From the NCBI GenBank assembly GCA_024291935.2, contig CM044307.1, forward strand, positions 98,523,461-98,587,460: a DNA stretch of 64,000 nucleotides, read 5' to 3'. Every line of letters starts with the position of its first letter. Within the stretch, counting starts at the first letter, position 1. Under the pieces are notes generated by a model. That model searched no databases. It was not told the origin of the DNA and saw only the letters and a program-made list of their open reading frames with translations. This document shows positions 43,501-54,715 of the stretch, piece after piece. Made by a program: the position numbers and the translations under genes. The stretch is from Okapia johnstoni. Its lineage: Eukaryota; Chordata; Mammalia; Artiodactyla; Giraffidae.

Positions 43501-44254
43501 TTCAGTTGAGTCGCTCAGTCGTGTCCGACTCTTTGCGACCCCATGAACTGCAGCACGCCAGGCCTCCCTGTCTATCACCAACTCTCGGAGTCCACCCAAA
43601 CCCATGTCTGTTGAGTTGATGATGCCATCCAACCATCTCATCCTCTGTCATCCCGTTCTCCTCCTGCCTTCAATCTTTCCCAGCATCAGGGTCTTTTCCA
43701 ATGAGTCAGCTCTTCGCATGAGGTGGCCAAAGTATTGGAGTTTCAGCTTCAACATCAGTCCTTCCAATGAACACTCAGGACTGATCTCATTGAGGATGGA
43801 CTGGTTGGATCTCCTTGCAGTCCAAGGAGTCTTCTCCAACACCACAGTTCAAAAGCATCAATTCTTTGGTGCTCAGCTTTCTTTATAGTCCAACTCTCAC
43901 ATCCATACTTGACTACTGGAAAAACCATAGCCTTGACTAGACGGACATTTGTTGACAAAGAAATGTCTCTGCTTTTCAATATGCTGTTTAGGTTGGTCAT
44001 AACCTTCCTTCCAAGGAGTAATTGTCTTTTAATTTCATGGCTGCAGTCACCATCTGCAGTGATTTTGGAGCCCAAAAAAATAACATCTGACACTGTTTCC
44101 CCATTTATTTGCCATGAAGTGATAAGACCAGATGGCCATGATCTTAGATTTCTGAATGTTGAGCTTTAAGCCAACTTTTTCCCTCTCCTCTTTCACTTTC
44201 TTCAAGAGGCCCTTTAGTTCTTCTTCACTTTCTGCCATAAGGGTGGTGTCACCT
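43501..44254 (-). mobile_element. BovB LINE 3' end, 5'-truncated
   Basis: Reverse BovB from 'ttcagttgagtcgctcagtc' to 'gccataagggtggtgtcacc', about 750 bp. It contains the end of the reverse transcriptase ORF and stops just before the catalytic YxDD codons. Low divergence relative to the other copies. The loosely similar ends 'tgaaagttcagttg' / 'tgaaacttgggttg' are not a safe target-site duplication. Confidence 0.94.
43755..44250 (-). pseudogene. BovB reverse transcriptase C-terminal remnant
   Basis: Two overlapping minus frames carry 'AESEEELKGLLKKVKEEREK', 'VGLKLNIQKSKIMA', then 'DVIFLGSKITADGDCSHEIK', 'RQLLLGRKVMTNLNSILKSR', 'YGCESWTIKKAEHQRIDAFE'. Frameshifts separate them and the catalytic palm is absent. 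Confidence 0.9.
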
Positions 44255-44970
44255 GAAACTTGGGTTGCAATCTTCTGAAAACCCACAAAATTTGTATTAC
44301 ATTTTTGTTGACTTTCTGGTTGCCAGGTTCTCTGTGACACCTAAAAAAAGTATACGTTTATGTGTGCAAGGGCATTTATGGGGCAACCAATAGTACCGAT
44401 TCTCTGTTTCATTGTGTACAGCCTAGTCCAGTCGAACATGAAGGTGTCCTGTGGTTGACTTGGTGAGCCCAGGTCTTTGCCTGAGAGGATGAGCTGGGAA
44501 CTCAGCTTATGGGGAAGGGACAAGACAGAGCCTTAAGCATCTACTTTCTTCCTGGCCCTAGAAAAATCTCTGACACATGGGACGCTCTAGGAAGAAAAAT
44601 TATATATATGTCAAAGGAAGAATCCCAAGGGAGAGGCCATCTTCTCAAGGTGAGGATCTTGAATTTATATCGTGGTCAAGTCAGACATGTTCCAGGGCTG
44701 CTTGATATAGTGACTGTGGAGATGTAGGGACAATTTTTCTTTGTGCTGAATTGTACAAATTGCTTTGCAAGATATTTATCATGTTCCCCCTCCCTCTCAG
44801 TAAATGCCAGCAGTGTCTCCAGTTCATGGGACAACCAAAAAGAGCCCACTCCTTCTGGTACATTGTAAAATGCCACTTATAGAGAGGTTCTAGCCCTGCA
44901 GAATCCCACTTGCTATAGTCCCATAGTTGGTTGGTTGGTTGATTTATCTATTACAAATAATTTTACATTC
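44255..44970. other. Unassigned DNA
   Basis: No repeat recognised except a small 'ggtt' run at 44928-44941. Short frames on both strands have no motif. Confidence 0.5.
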
Positions 44971-45740
44971 TGTAAATTCTTTTTTTTTTTTTAACATTTC
45001 TTATTTTTATTGTGAACTGGTTTAAGTGTTAAGAAAAGCACAGTGAATAAGCATAGAGAATATACAGAATTAATACTTATGTGTACTCAACATCTAGCCT
45101 TGCCACATTTTAACATGTGGCTTTCTAAATTTTTTGAAGCCGTGGGGTACTGCATCATTATTAACGCTTTCTTTGTGGTCCTCCTCAGTCTCTTTTCTAT
45201 ATCCTTACCCGAGGAAAAAAACTGCTATCTTGCTTTCAGATTTTTAATTTCTTATGTGTTTTTATGATTTTACCATATTTCTGTATATTTCTTAGTGGTA
45301 TGTGGTATTTATTTACATATTTTAAAACTTATTATAAATGATATTACAGCATATTCTTGTGCATCTTCTTTACTTGATGCATGATTATATTATCAAGATT
45401 TGTCTATGGGCACTTTATGAGATATGGGCACTTTAGTTTATTCATTTTAAAATGCTATAAACCAGGTAATACAAATACATGCCACAATTGATTTATCTAT
45501 ATTTCTGATACTTGGATATTTAGAATATATCTAACTTTTTAGAACTCAATGCCAAGGATGCTACATTGAATATTATCATACATATCTTTTATTGTATGCA
45601 TTTATCCCTAGAAATTCAACTTATGGGTGTGAGGATCTGCTGACATTTAATATACTAAGTTTTGCAAGATTACTCAATAGTGCTTGCCTGTGCCAACAAA
45701 GCATTGCAGGACCCACTGAAAGTTCATGAAATTTCAGTGT
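44971..45740 (-). mobile_element. Old L1 (L1M-like) 3' region
   Basis: Reverse old L1: T-rich start, 'ttattgtgaactggtttaag', and the diverged L1 3' block 'gatacttggatatttagaat', 'gctacattgaatattatcat', 'ccctagaaattcaacttatg', corresponding to 'gatggacatttgggttgt', 'gctatgaacattcttgtac' and 'cctagaagtggaattgctgg'. Heavily diverged. Confidence 0.6.
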
Positions 45741-46004
45741 TATCTTTTGCAACAGCTACTATTGGTAATATTAAAAAATGTTAGCAATCCTCTGTGTGGG
45801 ACATTGTTTGGATTGCATATTAAATAATCTTTATGTGGTATTTCTATTTCTGAGCTGTATATTTTATTCTGATATTTATCTTTTCCTTTGTCCAATACCT
45901 CTGTGACTTAAATATCTTTGTTTTAGATAAATCTTGATGTTTATGAAAGCATGCATTTTTCAAAACTGTCTTGGCTAGCCTTATACTTCACTCCTTTTAT
46001 TTTC

Positions 46005-46306
46005 TTTGACCATCCTGGGCCTTCCTTGCAGCAAGGGCTTTTCTCTAGTTCTGGAGAGTGGGAGCTCCTCTCTGGTTGTGGTGCAAGGGCTTCTCATTGC
46101 CATGGTTTCTCTTGTTGTGGAACCCAGGGTCTAGGACGTGCGGTCTTGTAGTTGCAGCTCCTGGGCTCCAGAGCACAGGATCAGTAGTTAAGATACAGGG
46201 GCATAGTTGCTTTGTGGCCTGTGGGGTCTTCCTGGATCAGGGATTGAAGCTGTGTTTCTTGGCATTGGCAGGCATGGTCTTTACCACTGAGCCACCAGGG
46301 AAGCCC
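46005..46306 (-). mobile_element. CHR-1 SINE
   Basis: Reverse CHR-1, slightly shortened at the 3' side: 'gcagcaagggcttttctcta', 'gcttctcattgccatggttt', 'gtagttgcagctcctgggct', head 'gagccaccagggaagccc'. Approximate target-site duplication 'actccttttattt' (45990) / 'atccctttgttct' (46307). Only about two CpG remain. Confidence 0.92.
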
Positions 46307-46319
46307 ATCCCTTTGTTCT

Positions 46320-46970
46320 TATATATGAATTTAATAATCCTTTTAAGTTATTAATACATAAAAGTTATACATTGAAATTTGGATTGGAACTGAATTGAAC
46401 TTACAGAATAAAACTGTCATCTCTATGCTATTCACCCCTCCTACTCATGAGCATGTTATCTCTCCATTTATATAGAACATCTTCATGTGTTTCAATTTAA
46501 AATGAGACCATTCTATAAAAAAAACCAAACAGCTTTTTTTTTCTAGTTTTATCTCTAGGACATTATATTCTATGTGTCTCTTACTAATGAAGTTGGTTTT
46601 AATATTATATTTTCTTTCACTGTTTTTATTGTTGTTCCTGATGCAAAGGTATATATTTTGCTGGTGTAATGTAAATTATAGCTTTATTTCTTCAAAATAA
46701 TTTCAAGATAAATTTTCTCAAACTCTCCATATAATTGGTAATATCATATGCTGATATTTTTTCTACCTTTTCTATTCTTATTATTATGTTTTAATTTTTT
46801 GTCTCAACATGGTGATAAGTGCCTATGGTATAAAGGTTTATTGAATGGGTGACAGACATTTTTATCTTATTCCTGCCTTTAGAGCCTTATTATTTCATGC
46901 ATGATTTTAAACTTTACATATATTTATAAATGATGCTTAGTAATGATTTACATTGTTTTAAGTTGTATAT
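46320..46970. other. Unassigned AT-rich DNA
   Basis: No nameable repeat or gene. Confidence 0.5.
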
Positions 46971-47129
46971 GTTGTTCGGTCACTAAGTCATGTCTGACTC
47001 TTTGAGAACCCATAAACTGCAGCATGCCAGGCTTCCCTGTCCTTCACTATTTCCAGTTTGCTTAAGCTCATGTCCATTGAGTCATTGATGCCATCCAACC
47101 ATTTCATCCTCTGTCAGCCCCTTCTGCTG
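46971..47129 (-). mobile_element. BovB LINE 3' fragment
   Basis: Reverse BovB: 'gtcactaagtcatgtctgac', 'aaactgcagcatgccaggct', 'atgccatccaaccatttcat', truncated at about 47129. About 160 bp. Confidence 0.9.
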
Positions 47130-47507
47130 GTATCATATTCTATATGTTCACCATTAATGTGGTATTCTCTACTGTAGCTTTTGACCTCTTTCTATTCCTA
47201 TTTCTATAATTTAAAATTTTCTTTTTATATTTAAGTCATGAATGGGTATTCATATTTATCAAAAATAATTGTAGACTTTTATTTTTACAGCAGTCATGAT
47301 ATTCCAGTAGTTTTCTAGTACTTGTACAGTGGTTGAGTCCTTTATTACATGGAACACTGGAGTCATGGTTCTGGGACCCATTGACAGGAGGACGAGTGGA
47401 ACTTCTGGCTTCAAAGCCATTTTCTACTGAAGCAACTTCTTAGCCCTTTCCAGTTGGGCTTGGATCCTTTGTGCTTCAGAAATACTGATTGAGATACATA
47501 GAGATGA
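47130..47507. other. Unassigned DNA
   Basis: No repeat or gene recognised. Confidence 0.5.
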
Positions 47508-47725
47508 CAGTTGACCCTTGAGCAACATGGGTTTGAACTGTGAGTGTCCACTTACTATGGACTTATTTTACTAAATTTGCAGTAATGTTAGTACAGTATC
47601 CAAGGTTGGTTGAATCTGGATGCAGCGCCATGGCTGTGGAGGGCAGCCTGTGAAGCTATCCTCAGATTTTCTGCTGTGCAGAGGGGTTGGCTCTCTTAAC
47701 CCCCACTTTGTTCAAAGGTCAACTG
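47508..47725 (+). mobile_element. Tigger-like (pogo/Tc1-mariner) MITE
   Basis: Non-autonomous DNA element with matching ends: left 'cagttgacccttgagcaaca' and right 'ttgttcaaaggtcaactg', whose reverse complement starts cagttgacc. Internal 'gggtttgaactg', 'cacttactatgg' and 'cttaacccccactttg' follow the Tigger-type order. TA follows the right end; the left flank now reads GA. Internally deleted and without a transposase. Confidence 0.85.
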
Positions 47726-48105
47726 TATTTAACAATTCATTATCAGAATTCAAAGCATAAACAATGGCCATTTCACCTCAGATTAATGGTTTAAATTCCA
47801 AAAGAAACTTCCAGTCATTTTTTAATGATTTCTGGATCTGGTTTTATTACTCAGTCAGCAGTATGGACACAGGGACTGTTGATTCTTTTTGCATTCTCTT
47901 TGTCTTGAATAGAGGTCATAGAGCCTGGGGAAAATATGTGAAATAAAGTGAGCCTTTTTATTTTCTTCATTTGTAAACACAAGGCATCTGGAAAGCCTGT
48001 ATTAGGATATTGAGTTCTGGATGGTTAAAAATCTCAGATGAATTTAGGCTTTCTTTTGGGCAAGTACATGAATTAGAATGCATAAGCACAGTCACCCCTC
48101 CATAG
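47726..48105. other. Unassigned DNA
   Basis: No repeat recognised. The 60-codon plus frame (47764-47946) has no motif. Confidence 0.5.
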
Positions 48106-48286
48106 AGCAAAAGAAAGTAATGAACTACTACTGCAAAAAAATGATACAGATGAATTCTTCAGAAAACAAATAGAGGAGACACACTACGTGATTCCACTTA
48201 ATATGAAGTTTTAAGAATAGGGAAGACAAATCTGTAGTGATAAAGCAGAATAGTGGTTACCATCCGAGTGAAAACAGCTTCACTTT

Positions 48287-48511
48287 GGGCTTTCCACATG
48301 GCTTAGTGGTAAAGAATCCACCTGCCAGTGCAAGAGACACAGGAGACTCGGGTTTGATCCCTGGGTCAGGAGATCAGATCCCTGGAGGAGGAACTGGCAA
48401 CCCACTCCAGTATTCTTACCTGGAAAATCCCATGGGCAGAGGAGCCTAGCGGGCTACAGTCCATGGAGTCACAGAGTAGGACACAGCTGAGCACATACAC
48501 ATGCACTCACT
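48287..48511 (+). mobile_element. Bov-tA SINE inside old L1
   Basis: Plus Bov-tA: head 'gggctttccacatggcttag', an 11-base duplication in the head region ('agagacacaggagactcggg'), 'ctccagtattcttacctgga', 'aggacacagctgagcacata' and a CA-rich tail. Confidence 0.93.
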
Positions 48512-48580
48512 GCTATGGGAGAGGGGAAATTAGTAAGTCTCAAGGAGTTTTGGAAATATTTTGTATTTTGATATGGGTAG

Positions 48581-48864
48581 TGGAGAAGGCAATGGCACCC
48601 CACTCCAGTATTCTTGCCTAGAAAATCCCATGGACGGAGGGGCCTGGTAGGCTACAGTCCATGGGGTCGCGAAGAGTCGGACACAACTGAGCGACTTCAA
48701 TTCCACTCTTCCCTTTCATGCATTGGAGAAGGAAATGGCAACCCACTCCAGTATTCTTGCCTGGAGAATCCCAGGGACGGTGGAGCCTGGTGGGCTGCCG
48801 TCTATGGGGTCACACAGAGTCGGACACGGCTGAAGCAACTTAGCAGCAGCAGCAGCAGCAGCAG
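48581..48864 (+). mobile_element. Bov-A2 SINE with (AGC)n tail
   Basis: Two A monomers ('tggagaaggcaatggcaccc', 'ttcatgcattggagaaggaa') ending 'gctgaagcaacttagc' and an (AGC)7-8 tail at 48842-48864, the family's characteristic tail microsatellite. Low divergence. Confidence 0.97.
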
Positions 48865-49046
48865 TGATTAAGTGAATCATAGGCTATACCTTTAAAATTT
48901 TTGTTTGTATGTGTGTGATGCCTGAATTAAAAAGAGAATGGCTAAAATACAAAGAGAATGGCTGAAATAAATTCAGAAAGGGCTCAACTATATGTTTTTG
49001 ATAAAATACAGTTTTGATATAACCTTTTTAGGTTTGTAGGAAATTA

Positions 49047-49242
49047 CAGTTGACCCTTGAAAAACAAAGGTTTGAACTGCACAGGTCCACTTATTATGCA
49101 ATGTTTTTCAACAAATAAGTACTACACTTTTACAAGATCTGTGGATGGTTGAATCCATGGATGCAGAGGGCTGACTGTAAAGTTGATTTTCAACTGTGTG
49201 ATGGTCGGTCATCCTAAAACCTCCTTTGGTCAAGATCAGCTG
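49047..49242 (+). mobile_element. Tigger-like MITE, second copy
   Basis: Same family and orientation as 47508-47725: left end 'cagttgacccttgaaaaaca', 'ggtttgaactgcacaggtcc', right end 'tttggtcaagatcagctg'. TA is present directly on both sides (49045-49046 and 49243-49244), the expected Tc1-mariner target duplication. Confidence 0.87.
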
Positions 49243-49459
49243 TATTGGTTGGAACATGTATGTATGTAAGCATGCATGCATTTCACATGCTTGCTTCACA
49301 ATCATATGAACCCCTTTAAGAATGGCTACCAGCCTGAAGACTTTCTGTCAGACCTTGGGGGAATCTGAGAAAGTATATAGGGGCTGACAGTCCAGTGGGT
49401 GCTGAGTAACTAGATAAGTGTCATAGTATGGGGGAAGTCTATAAATGCCAGTAGATCTT

Positions 49460-49880
49460 GGGAAAGAAGGAGTCAATGTGTTTGGAGCAGGGTTGGGGAC
49501 ATAAAGAAAGTAGAGACTTTGGAGAGGAAATGGATTTGAGGAGACATTTTAGTGATAAGTAGGAGTTTGTCAAATAGATGTGTGGCACTTATGGGTATGT
49601 AATGCTCAAGCTGTAGAATGAGGCATTGTACTCAGGAACTCTATATTTTTTGGTGTAATATAAAAATACAAGTTCAGAAGTGGTAACATATGAAGCTGGA
49701 AAGTTGAGAAGGGATCATGAATAGGGTAGAATGTTGAATGACATACTAAGGAATTTTGATTTCGATTTTCCTTTTGGCTTTAGGGGTTAGGGAACTGTTG
49801 AAGAATTTTAATTGAGTGTCATGATTATGTTTGCATTTTTTGAGATAATTTCGGCAATAGAACCTAAGACAATTTTGATC
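49460..49880 (-). mobile_element. L2 LINE 3' fragment
   Basis: Reversed L2 blocks: 'tttggagcagggttggggac', 'gaagctggaaagttgagaag', 'gactactaaggaattttgat'-like 'acatactaaggaattttgat', 'ttaggggttagggaactgtt', 'gaagaattttaattgagtgt' (consensus-like 'gcaatgggaagccattgaagggttttaagcagg'). Strongly diverged. Confidence 0.58.
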
Positions 49881-49914
49881 TTCCTGGAGGTATGCCTTTG
49901 GTGCTTTTCTCAAT

Positions 49915-50040
49915 TTATGTAACTTCTATGACTTATCTCTTTAGACTGATCACTCTTAAATCCAAATCTCTATTCCAAACGTCTCTCCTTTTTCTTCACA
50001 CTTCTGAATAGAATTATTTCTCTGTTCCTGGATAGAAATT
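49915..50040 (+). mobile_element. Possible L2 fragment
   Basis: 'ccaaatctctattccaaacg', 'tctctcctttttcttcacac' and 'ttctctgttcctggata' recall the plus-strand L2 block around 'agacctctctcctgagctccagac...ctgcctgctggaca'. Weak. Confidence 0.35.
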
Positions 50041-51264
50041 TGTCTTATTTTATGAGTTTGTTCACCTTTAAATAATCTTTATGATCACTTTAGGTCACAA
50101 AACAAGTTTCAATTTAAAATTTAGAATATTTATTTCAATGCATTTATAAACACATCATTATTCAAAATCTCTTCCTTTTCCACCAAACCAAGACTGTGTA
50201 CCAGTGCCCCTCTTACCACATTTCAGCCATTCAGAAAGAACCTTCTCTTTTCACCTCCACACCCATTCACTAGGATCTTTGTAAGGGAGGTGAGGAAGAG
50301 AGAAGAGGTATAGAGGTAGAAAATTTCTTATTGGTTGCTACTGGCTTAATGGCCAGTATTGCCTTAGTGACCTAATGGCCTAATTATAGGACTGGGGGAT
50401 ATGAAAACTAACTCTTGGTTATTTATGTGAGATGTTTGATGACTTCACTGTTGGGTCCCTCTGATCTCACCTCCCTTGATCTGGAAAATGACCTCTCCTT
50501 GAGATGAGCATTTCAGATCACTCCTGGGCTTCTCTTGTCTGCAGTCCCTATAGCCGCCTCCTTCGGGAGTCCCTTACCTATCCTGGCAAACTGCTTTTTT
50601 GTGTAGGATCCCTTTCCTGTTTTATATGAATTCAGGCAAACATTCCTACCACAGATTCCTATTCTTGTTTTAAGACAGATACATCTTTGATCTACAATCA
50701 GAGAAGGCTACAGTTTACTCCTCAGATGCCTTGCCCTCTCCTGCTGCCACAGGCCACCTTACCACACTTAGGTACTGAGCTTCTGGGTTTTCTTACTTGC
50801 AGGGGACCTACAAATGCAGGGAAGCTCTCTGATGATCCCCTTAGAGTCCCTGAGAGAAGGCTAGGTCAGAAAGTAGCACATATCCCAATCACCCAAAAAT
50901 CCTTTCAAAAATCTCATATTCTTCATCTTTTTCATCCTGCATTTATGTGAGGGACTTCTACATAAGTTTGAGCAAGATGGAAACCTCTTAAGCTATATAA
51001 AAATGAAATTATTTATACTTATGCATAAAGTAAATGAATTTTACTCCCAAACCCGACCACTGAATTATATTGAGTAAAAGAAGCAGAGAATTAGTATGAC
51101 ATTCTTGCCATTACCTCCATATGAGAGAATAACCTATGAGAATTTTTTCAATATACATAACCTATTCTTTTTGAGCCAGTTAGTTTAGTTTTATTATAAA
51201 TGGTTTTTATTCCATGAAAGCAAGCATAAGTTGTATTAGATTTTTTATGCATTTAAAATGAACT
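50041..51264. other. Unassigned DNA
   Basis: No named repeat. The 87-codon plus frame (50687-50950) is proline- and leucine-rich without a known domain and is not called. Confidence 0.5.
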
Positions 51265-51464
51265 GAGTTTTAGTCACTTAGTTGTGTCCAACCCTTTGTG
51301 ACCCCATAGACTCTAGCCCGCCAGGCTCCTCTGTCCATGGAATTCTCCAGACAAGAAAACTGTGGTGGGTTTCCATTTCCTTCTCCAGAGAATATTCCCA
51401 ACCCAGGGATCGAATCTGGGTCTCCCATATTGCACGCAGATTTTACTGTCTGAATCACCAGGGA
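51265..51464 (-). mobile_element. Bov-tA SINE
   Basis: Reverse Bov-tA: 'tagtcacttagttgtgtcca', 'ctccagacaagaaaactgtg', head 'ttactgtctgaatcaccagg'. Full length, moderately diverged. Confidence 0.93.
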
Positions 51465-51822
51465 ATATATTTAATATTCATTTAATTCCATCCACGTGAA
51501 ATTCCCTTTTATCATTGGTGTGAACTTCTCATAGGTATTCTAAGGTTTTGATGTTAGACAAAACTGAAGAGTTTTCTGGTGGTCCCTGGTTTAGTTAAAT
51601 CTGACTCTGCACTGGACTGTAGACTCTGTAAAGACAAGGACTAGATTTGAAATTTGACTCCTGTGTCCTGCATGGTGTTGAGTACATATTAAGTGCTCAG
51701 TGCTGTGTGTTTTAAATGTCTTTTAACACTGTAATGAAAGGTAAATTAGATAACATTGGTAAATTTAAATAATTTAGAGCATTAATGATACTTTGGAAAT
51801 TCTGTTTTATACTCATATAAAT
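51465..51822. other. Unassigned DNA
   Basis: No repeat or gene recognised. Confidence 0.5.
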
Positions 51823-51994
51823 TTGTTCAGTTGCTAAGTCGTGTCTGACTCTTTGTGACCACATCGACTGCAGCATGCCAGGCTTTCCTGACTCACAAAA
51901 TTTGCTCAGATTCATGTCCTTTGAGTCAGTGATGCTATCTAATACCTCATTCTCTGCTGCCTTCTTCTACTTTTGTCTTCAGTCTTTCCCAGTA

Positions 51995-52896
51995 TCAGGG
52001 TCTTATTTCCAATGAGTCAGCTCTTTCCATCAGGTGGCCAAAGTATTGGAGCTTCAGCTTCATCATCAGTCCTTCCAGTGAATATTCAAGGCTGATTTCC
52101 TTTAGGATTGACTGGTTTGATCTCTTGGCAGTCCAAGGGACCCTCAAGAGTCTTCTCCAACACCACAGTTCAAAAACATCAATTCTTCCGCACTCAGACT
52201 TCTTTATGGTCCAACTCTCATATCTGTACGTGACTACTGGAAAAACCACAGCTTTGACTAGATGGGCCTTTGTCAGCAAAGTAATGTCTCTGCTTTTTTA
52301 TATGCTGCCTAGGTTGGTCATAGCTTTTCTTCCATGGAGCAGGTTTCTTTTAATTTCATGGCTGCAGTCACCATCTGCACTGATTTTGGAGCCCCCCAAA
52401 ATAAAATCTCTCACTGTTTCCACTGTTTGCCCACCTATTTGCCATGATGTGATGGGACTGGATGCCATGAAATTAGTTTTCTGAATGCTGAGTTTTAAGC
52501 CAACTTTTTCACTCTCTTACTTTCATCAAGAGGCTCTTTAGTTCCTTTTCAGTTTCTACCAAGGATGGTGTCATCTGTGTATCTGTGGTTATTGATATTT
52601 CTCCTGGCAATCTTGATTCCAGCTTGTGCTTCATCCAGCCTGGCATTTCACATGATGTACTCTGCATATAAGTTAAATAAGCAGGGTGACAATATACAGC
52701 CTTGATGATCTCCTTTCCCAATTTGGAACCAGTCTGTTGTTCCATGTCCAGTTCTAACTGTTGCTTCTTGACCGGAATACATATTTCTTAGGAGGCAGGT
52801 CAGGTGTTCTGGTATTCCCATCTCTTGAAGAATTTTCCAATTTGTTTTTATCCACACAGTTAGAGGCTTTGGTATAGTCACATATGACGTAGTCAA
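51995..52896 (-). pseudogene. BovB reverse transcriptase remnant with YxDD region
   Basis: Recognisable motifs in several minus frames: 'LTCLLRNMYSGQEATVRTGH', 'GDHQGCILSPCLFNLYAEYI', then at 52570-52581 codons reading Y-T-D-D where BovB normally has Y-A-D-D, then 'RYESWTIKKSECGRIDVFEL'. At least two frame changes, so inactive. The same YTDD appears in the element at 59694-63030. Confidence 0.9.
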
Positions 52897-52929
52897 TTAT
52901 GACGTAGTCAAATTATGATGTAGTCAAAG
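52883..52929. repeat. Three-copy 16-bp minisatellite
   Basis: Units 'tatgacgtagtcaat', 'tatgacgtagtcaaat' and 'tatgatgtagtcaaag' in tandem, growing out of the BovB motif 'ggcatagtcaataaag'. Each unit contains a near-palindrome (TGACGTAGTCA). Confidence 0.9.
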
Positions 52930-53505
52930 TCTCATGTGAAGCATATTAGACATCAGAAGAACTGTACAGATTGGTTATTGGCCATTTGTATATCCTTTTT
53001 TTTCTAAAAAATTTTGAAAAATAATTTCAGCTTTGCAGGAAGTGGTGGAACCAGTTACCACCTCTTTTCCTCCAGTGATAACATCTTGCATAACTGTAGC
53101 ACAATGTCAAAGCCTGAAATTGGTATCAGAGATATCAGAATTGATTCATATTTCACCAGACTTATATGCATTTATGTGTGTATATGTGTTATTTCATGCA
53201 GTTTTTCACATGTATAGTTTCATACAATCACCTCTACATTCAAGATTCAGCATTGTTTCCTTACTGCAAGACTTCTTTGTATCATGCTTTGGCAAACTGA
53301 CCTTCTCTCTCCATCTGTAACCCATAGTAACAACTAATCTGTTTTTCATCTCTATTATTATTTTTGAAGTGCTATTAAAATATTTTTTATTGTTACCTGT
53401 CTTTGCTCAATTTTTAGATGTTTTGCATGTAGTTTTATGTTTAACAAGTACATTTTCCTACTCTATGGGTTACGTTTATATTTTCTTCTTGGTACAATCT
53501 GATGA

Positions 53506-53740
53506 TTTTGGTCATCTGATGTGCACAGACGACTCGTTGGAAAAGTCCCTGATGCAGGGAAAGATTGAGGGCAGAAGAAGAGGGTGTCAGAGGATGAGAT
53601 GGCTAGATGGGATCACCAATGCAATGAACATGAACTTGGGCATACTCTGGGAGATGGTGAGGAACAGGGAGGGCTGGCTTGTTGTAGTCCATTGGGTTGC
53701 AAAGAGTCAGACATGACTGGGTGACCGAACAACAGCAACA
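53506..53740 (+). mobile_element. BovB LINE 3' tail with target-site duplication
   Basis: Plus BovB: 'ggaaaagtccctgatgcagg', 'gaggatgagatggctagatg', 'gggttgcaaagagtcagaca', tail 'accgaacaacagcaac'. A 12-bp target-site duplication lies at 53494-53505 'acaatctgatga' and 53741-53752 'acaatctaatga' (11 of 12). The 115-codon plus frame starting upstream of it merges L1 flank and BovB and is not a gene. Confidence 0.95.
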
Positions 53741-54655
53741 ACAATCTAATGAATAAAATTCTTGATTTTAATATAATCTTACTTATATTTTTTCTTTATG
53801 TTTAGCGACTGTTGTCTTGTTTAAGAAATCTTTCCCTTCCCTCAGATCACAAAGATATTTTCCCATCAGCCTTATTGTTTTGTGTACAATCCACCTGAAA
53901 TTGATTACTGGTGTGAAGTTGAGGTGAAGTTTTATTTTTTTCCTTATGAATATCCAATTGATCCAGGACTCTTTATTGAAGGCTTTTTCCCCAGGGCTTT
54001 GCAGCTCCACCTTTGTGAACTGCATATGTGTTATGAGTCCTTCTTTGGATTTTTGCATTCCATTGGTGAACTTGTCTACCCTTGTACCAGTGAAATCGTT
54101 TTTTATTTACTGTTGGTTGATAATAGGTCTTCACATCTGGTAAAGCAAATAGTTACAACTTGTTCTTCATGAGTGTCTTGGATTTTCATGATCTTTTACA
54201 TTTCCATGTATATTTTACAAACATCTTTTAAAGTTATAAAAAGAAAATGGGATTTTGATTAGTAATGCACTGAATCTAGGCATGAGCTGGCATTTCTACA
54301 CTACTGAAACAATTTATTAATATGGCATAGGCCTCTTTCATTTAGATATTTATTTTTGATGGTGTTTTATTGCCCTCTCATAAAGTTTTTATCATCTTTT
54401 ATAAGATGCATTCCAAGATATTTGTTATTTTTGTGACACCATTAAATAGTATATTTTTAGAGTTTCATTTTCTGAGTATTTGTTGCTTTTATAAAGAATA
54501 TAAATCAATGTTATATGTCTTTATCCAGGAAAATTGCTAAACACATTAATTCTAGTAATTTATCTCTTGATTTTTTAGTGTTTTCTGAATGCATCATCAT
54601 GAAATTTGCAGATAATAAGAATATTTTCTTCTTTTTGATGCTTTATACTGCTCGC

Positions 54656-54715
54656 CTGCCTCTGTCTCCTTCTTCCCTCTCCTTCCCTCTGTCTCTGTCT
54701 CCCTCCCTCTGTCGT
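54656..54715. repeat. CT-rich low-complexity patch in L1
   Basis: About 60 bases of C and T with 'ctgtctctgtctccctccct' motifs. Confidence 0.85.

Larger units (their letters stand above)
48106..48935 (+). mobile_element. Old L1 3' end, interrupted by two SINEs
   Basis: Plus L1 pieces: 'gaggagacacactacgtgat', 'tccacttaatatgaag', 'gaatagtggttacca', after the first SINE 'ctatgggagaggggaaatta', after the second 'taagtgaatcataggctata', 'cctttaaaatttttgt'. These match the end of L1 3' UTRs in order. Divergence is high. Confidence 0.62.
51823..52930 (-). mobile_element. BovB LINE 3' part, about 1.1 kb
   Basis: Reverse BovB from 'tgttcagttgctaagtcgtg' through the C-terminal and palm regions of the reverse transcriptase to 'aggctttggtatagtcac', where it dissolves into a three-copy minisatellite at its 5' truncation point. 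Several frameshifts break the ORF. Confidence 0.94.

Noticed and set aside
53369..53716. 115-codon plus frame ending in an arginine-rich motif
   Set aside because: The N-terminal half is L1 antisense and the C-terminal half is the BovB tail; a fusion created by insertion.
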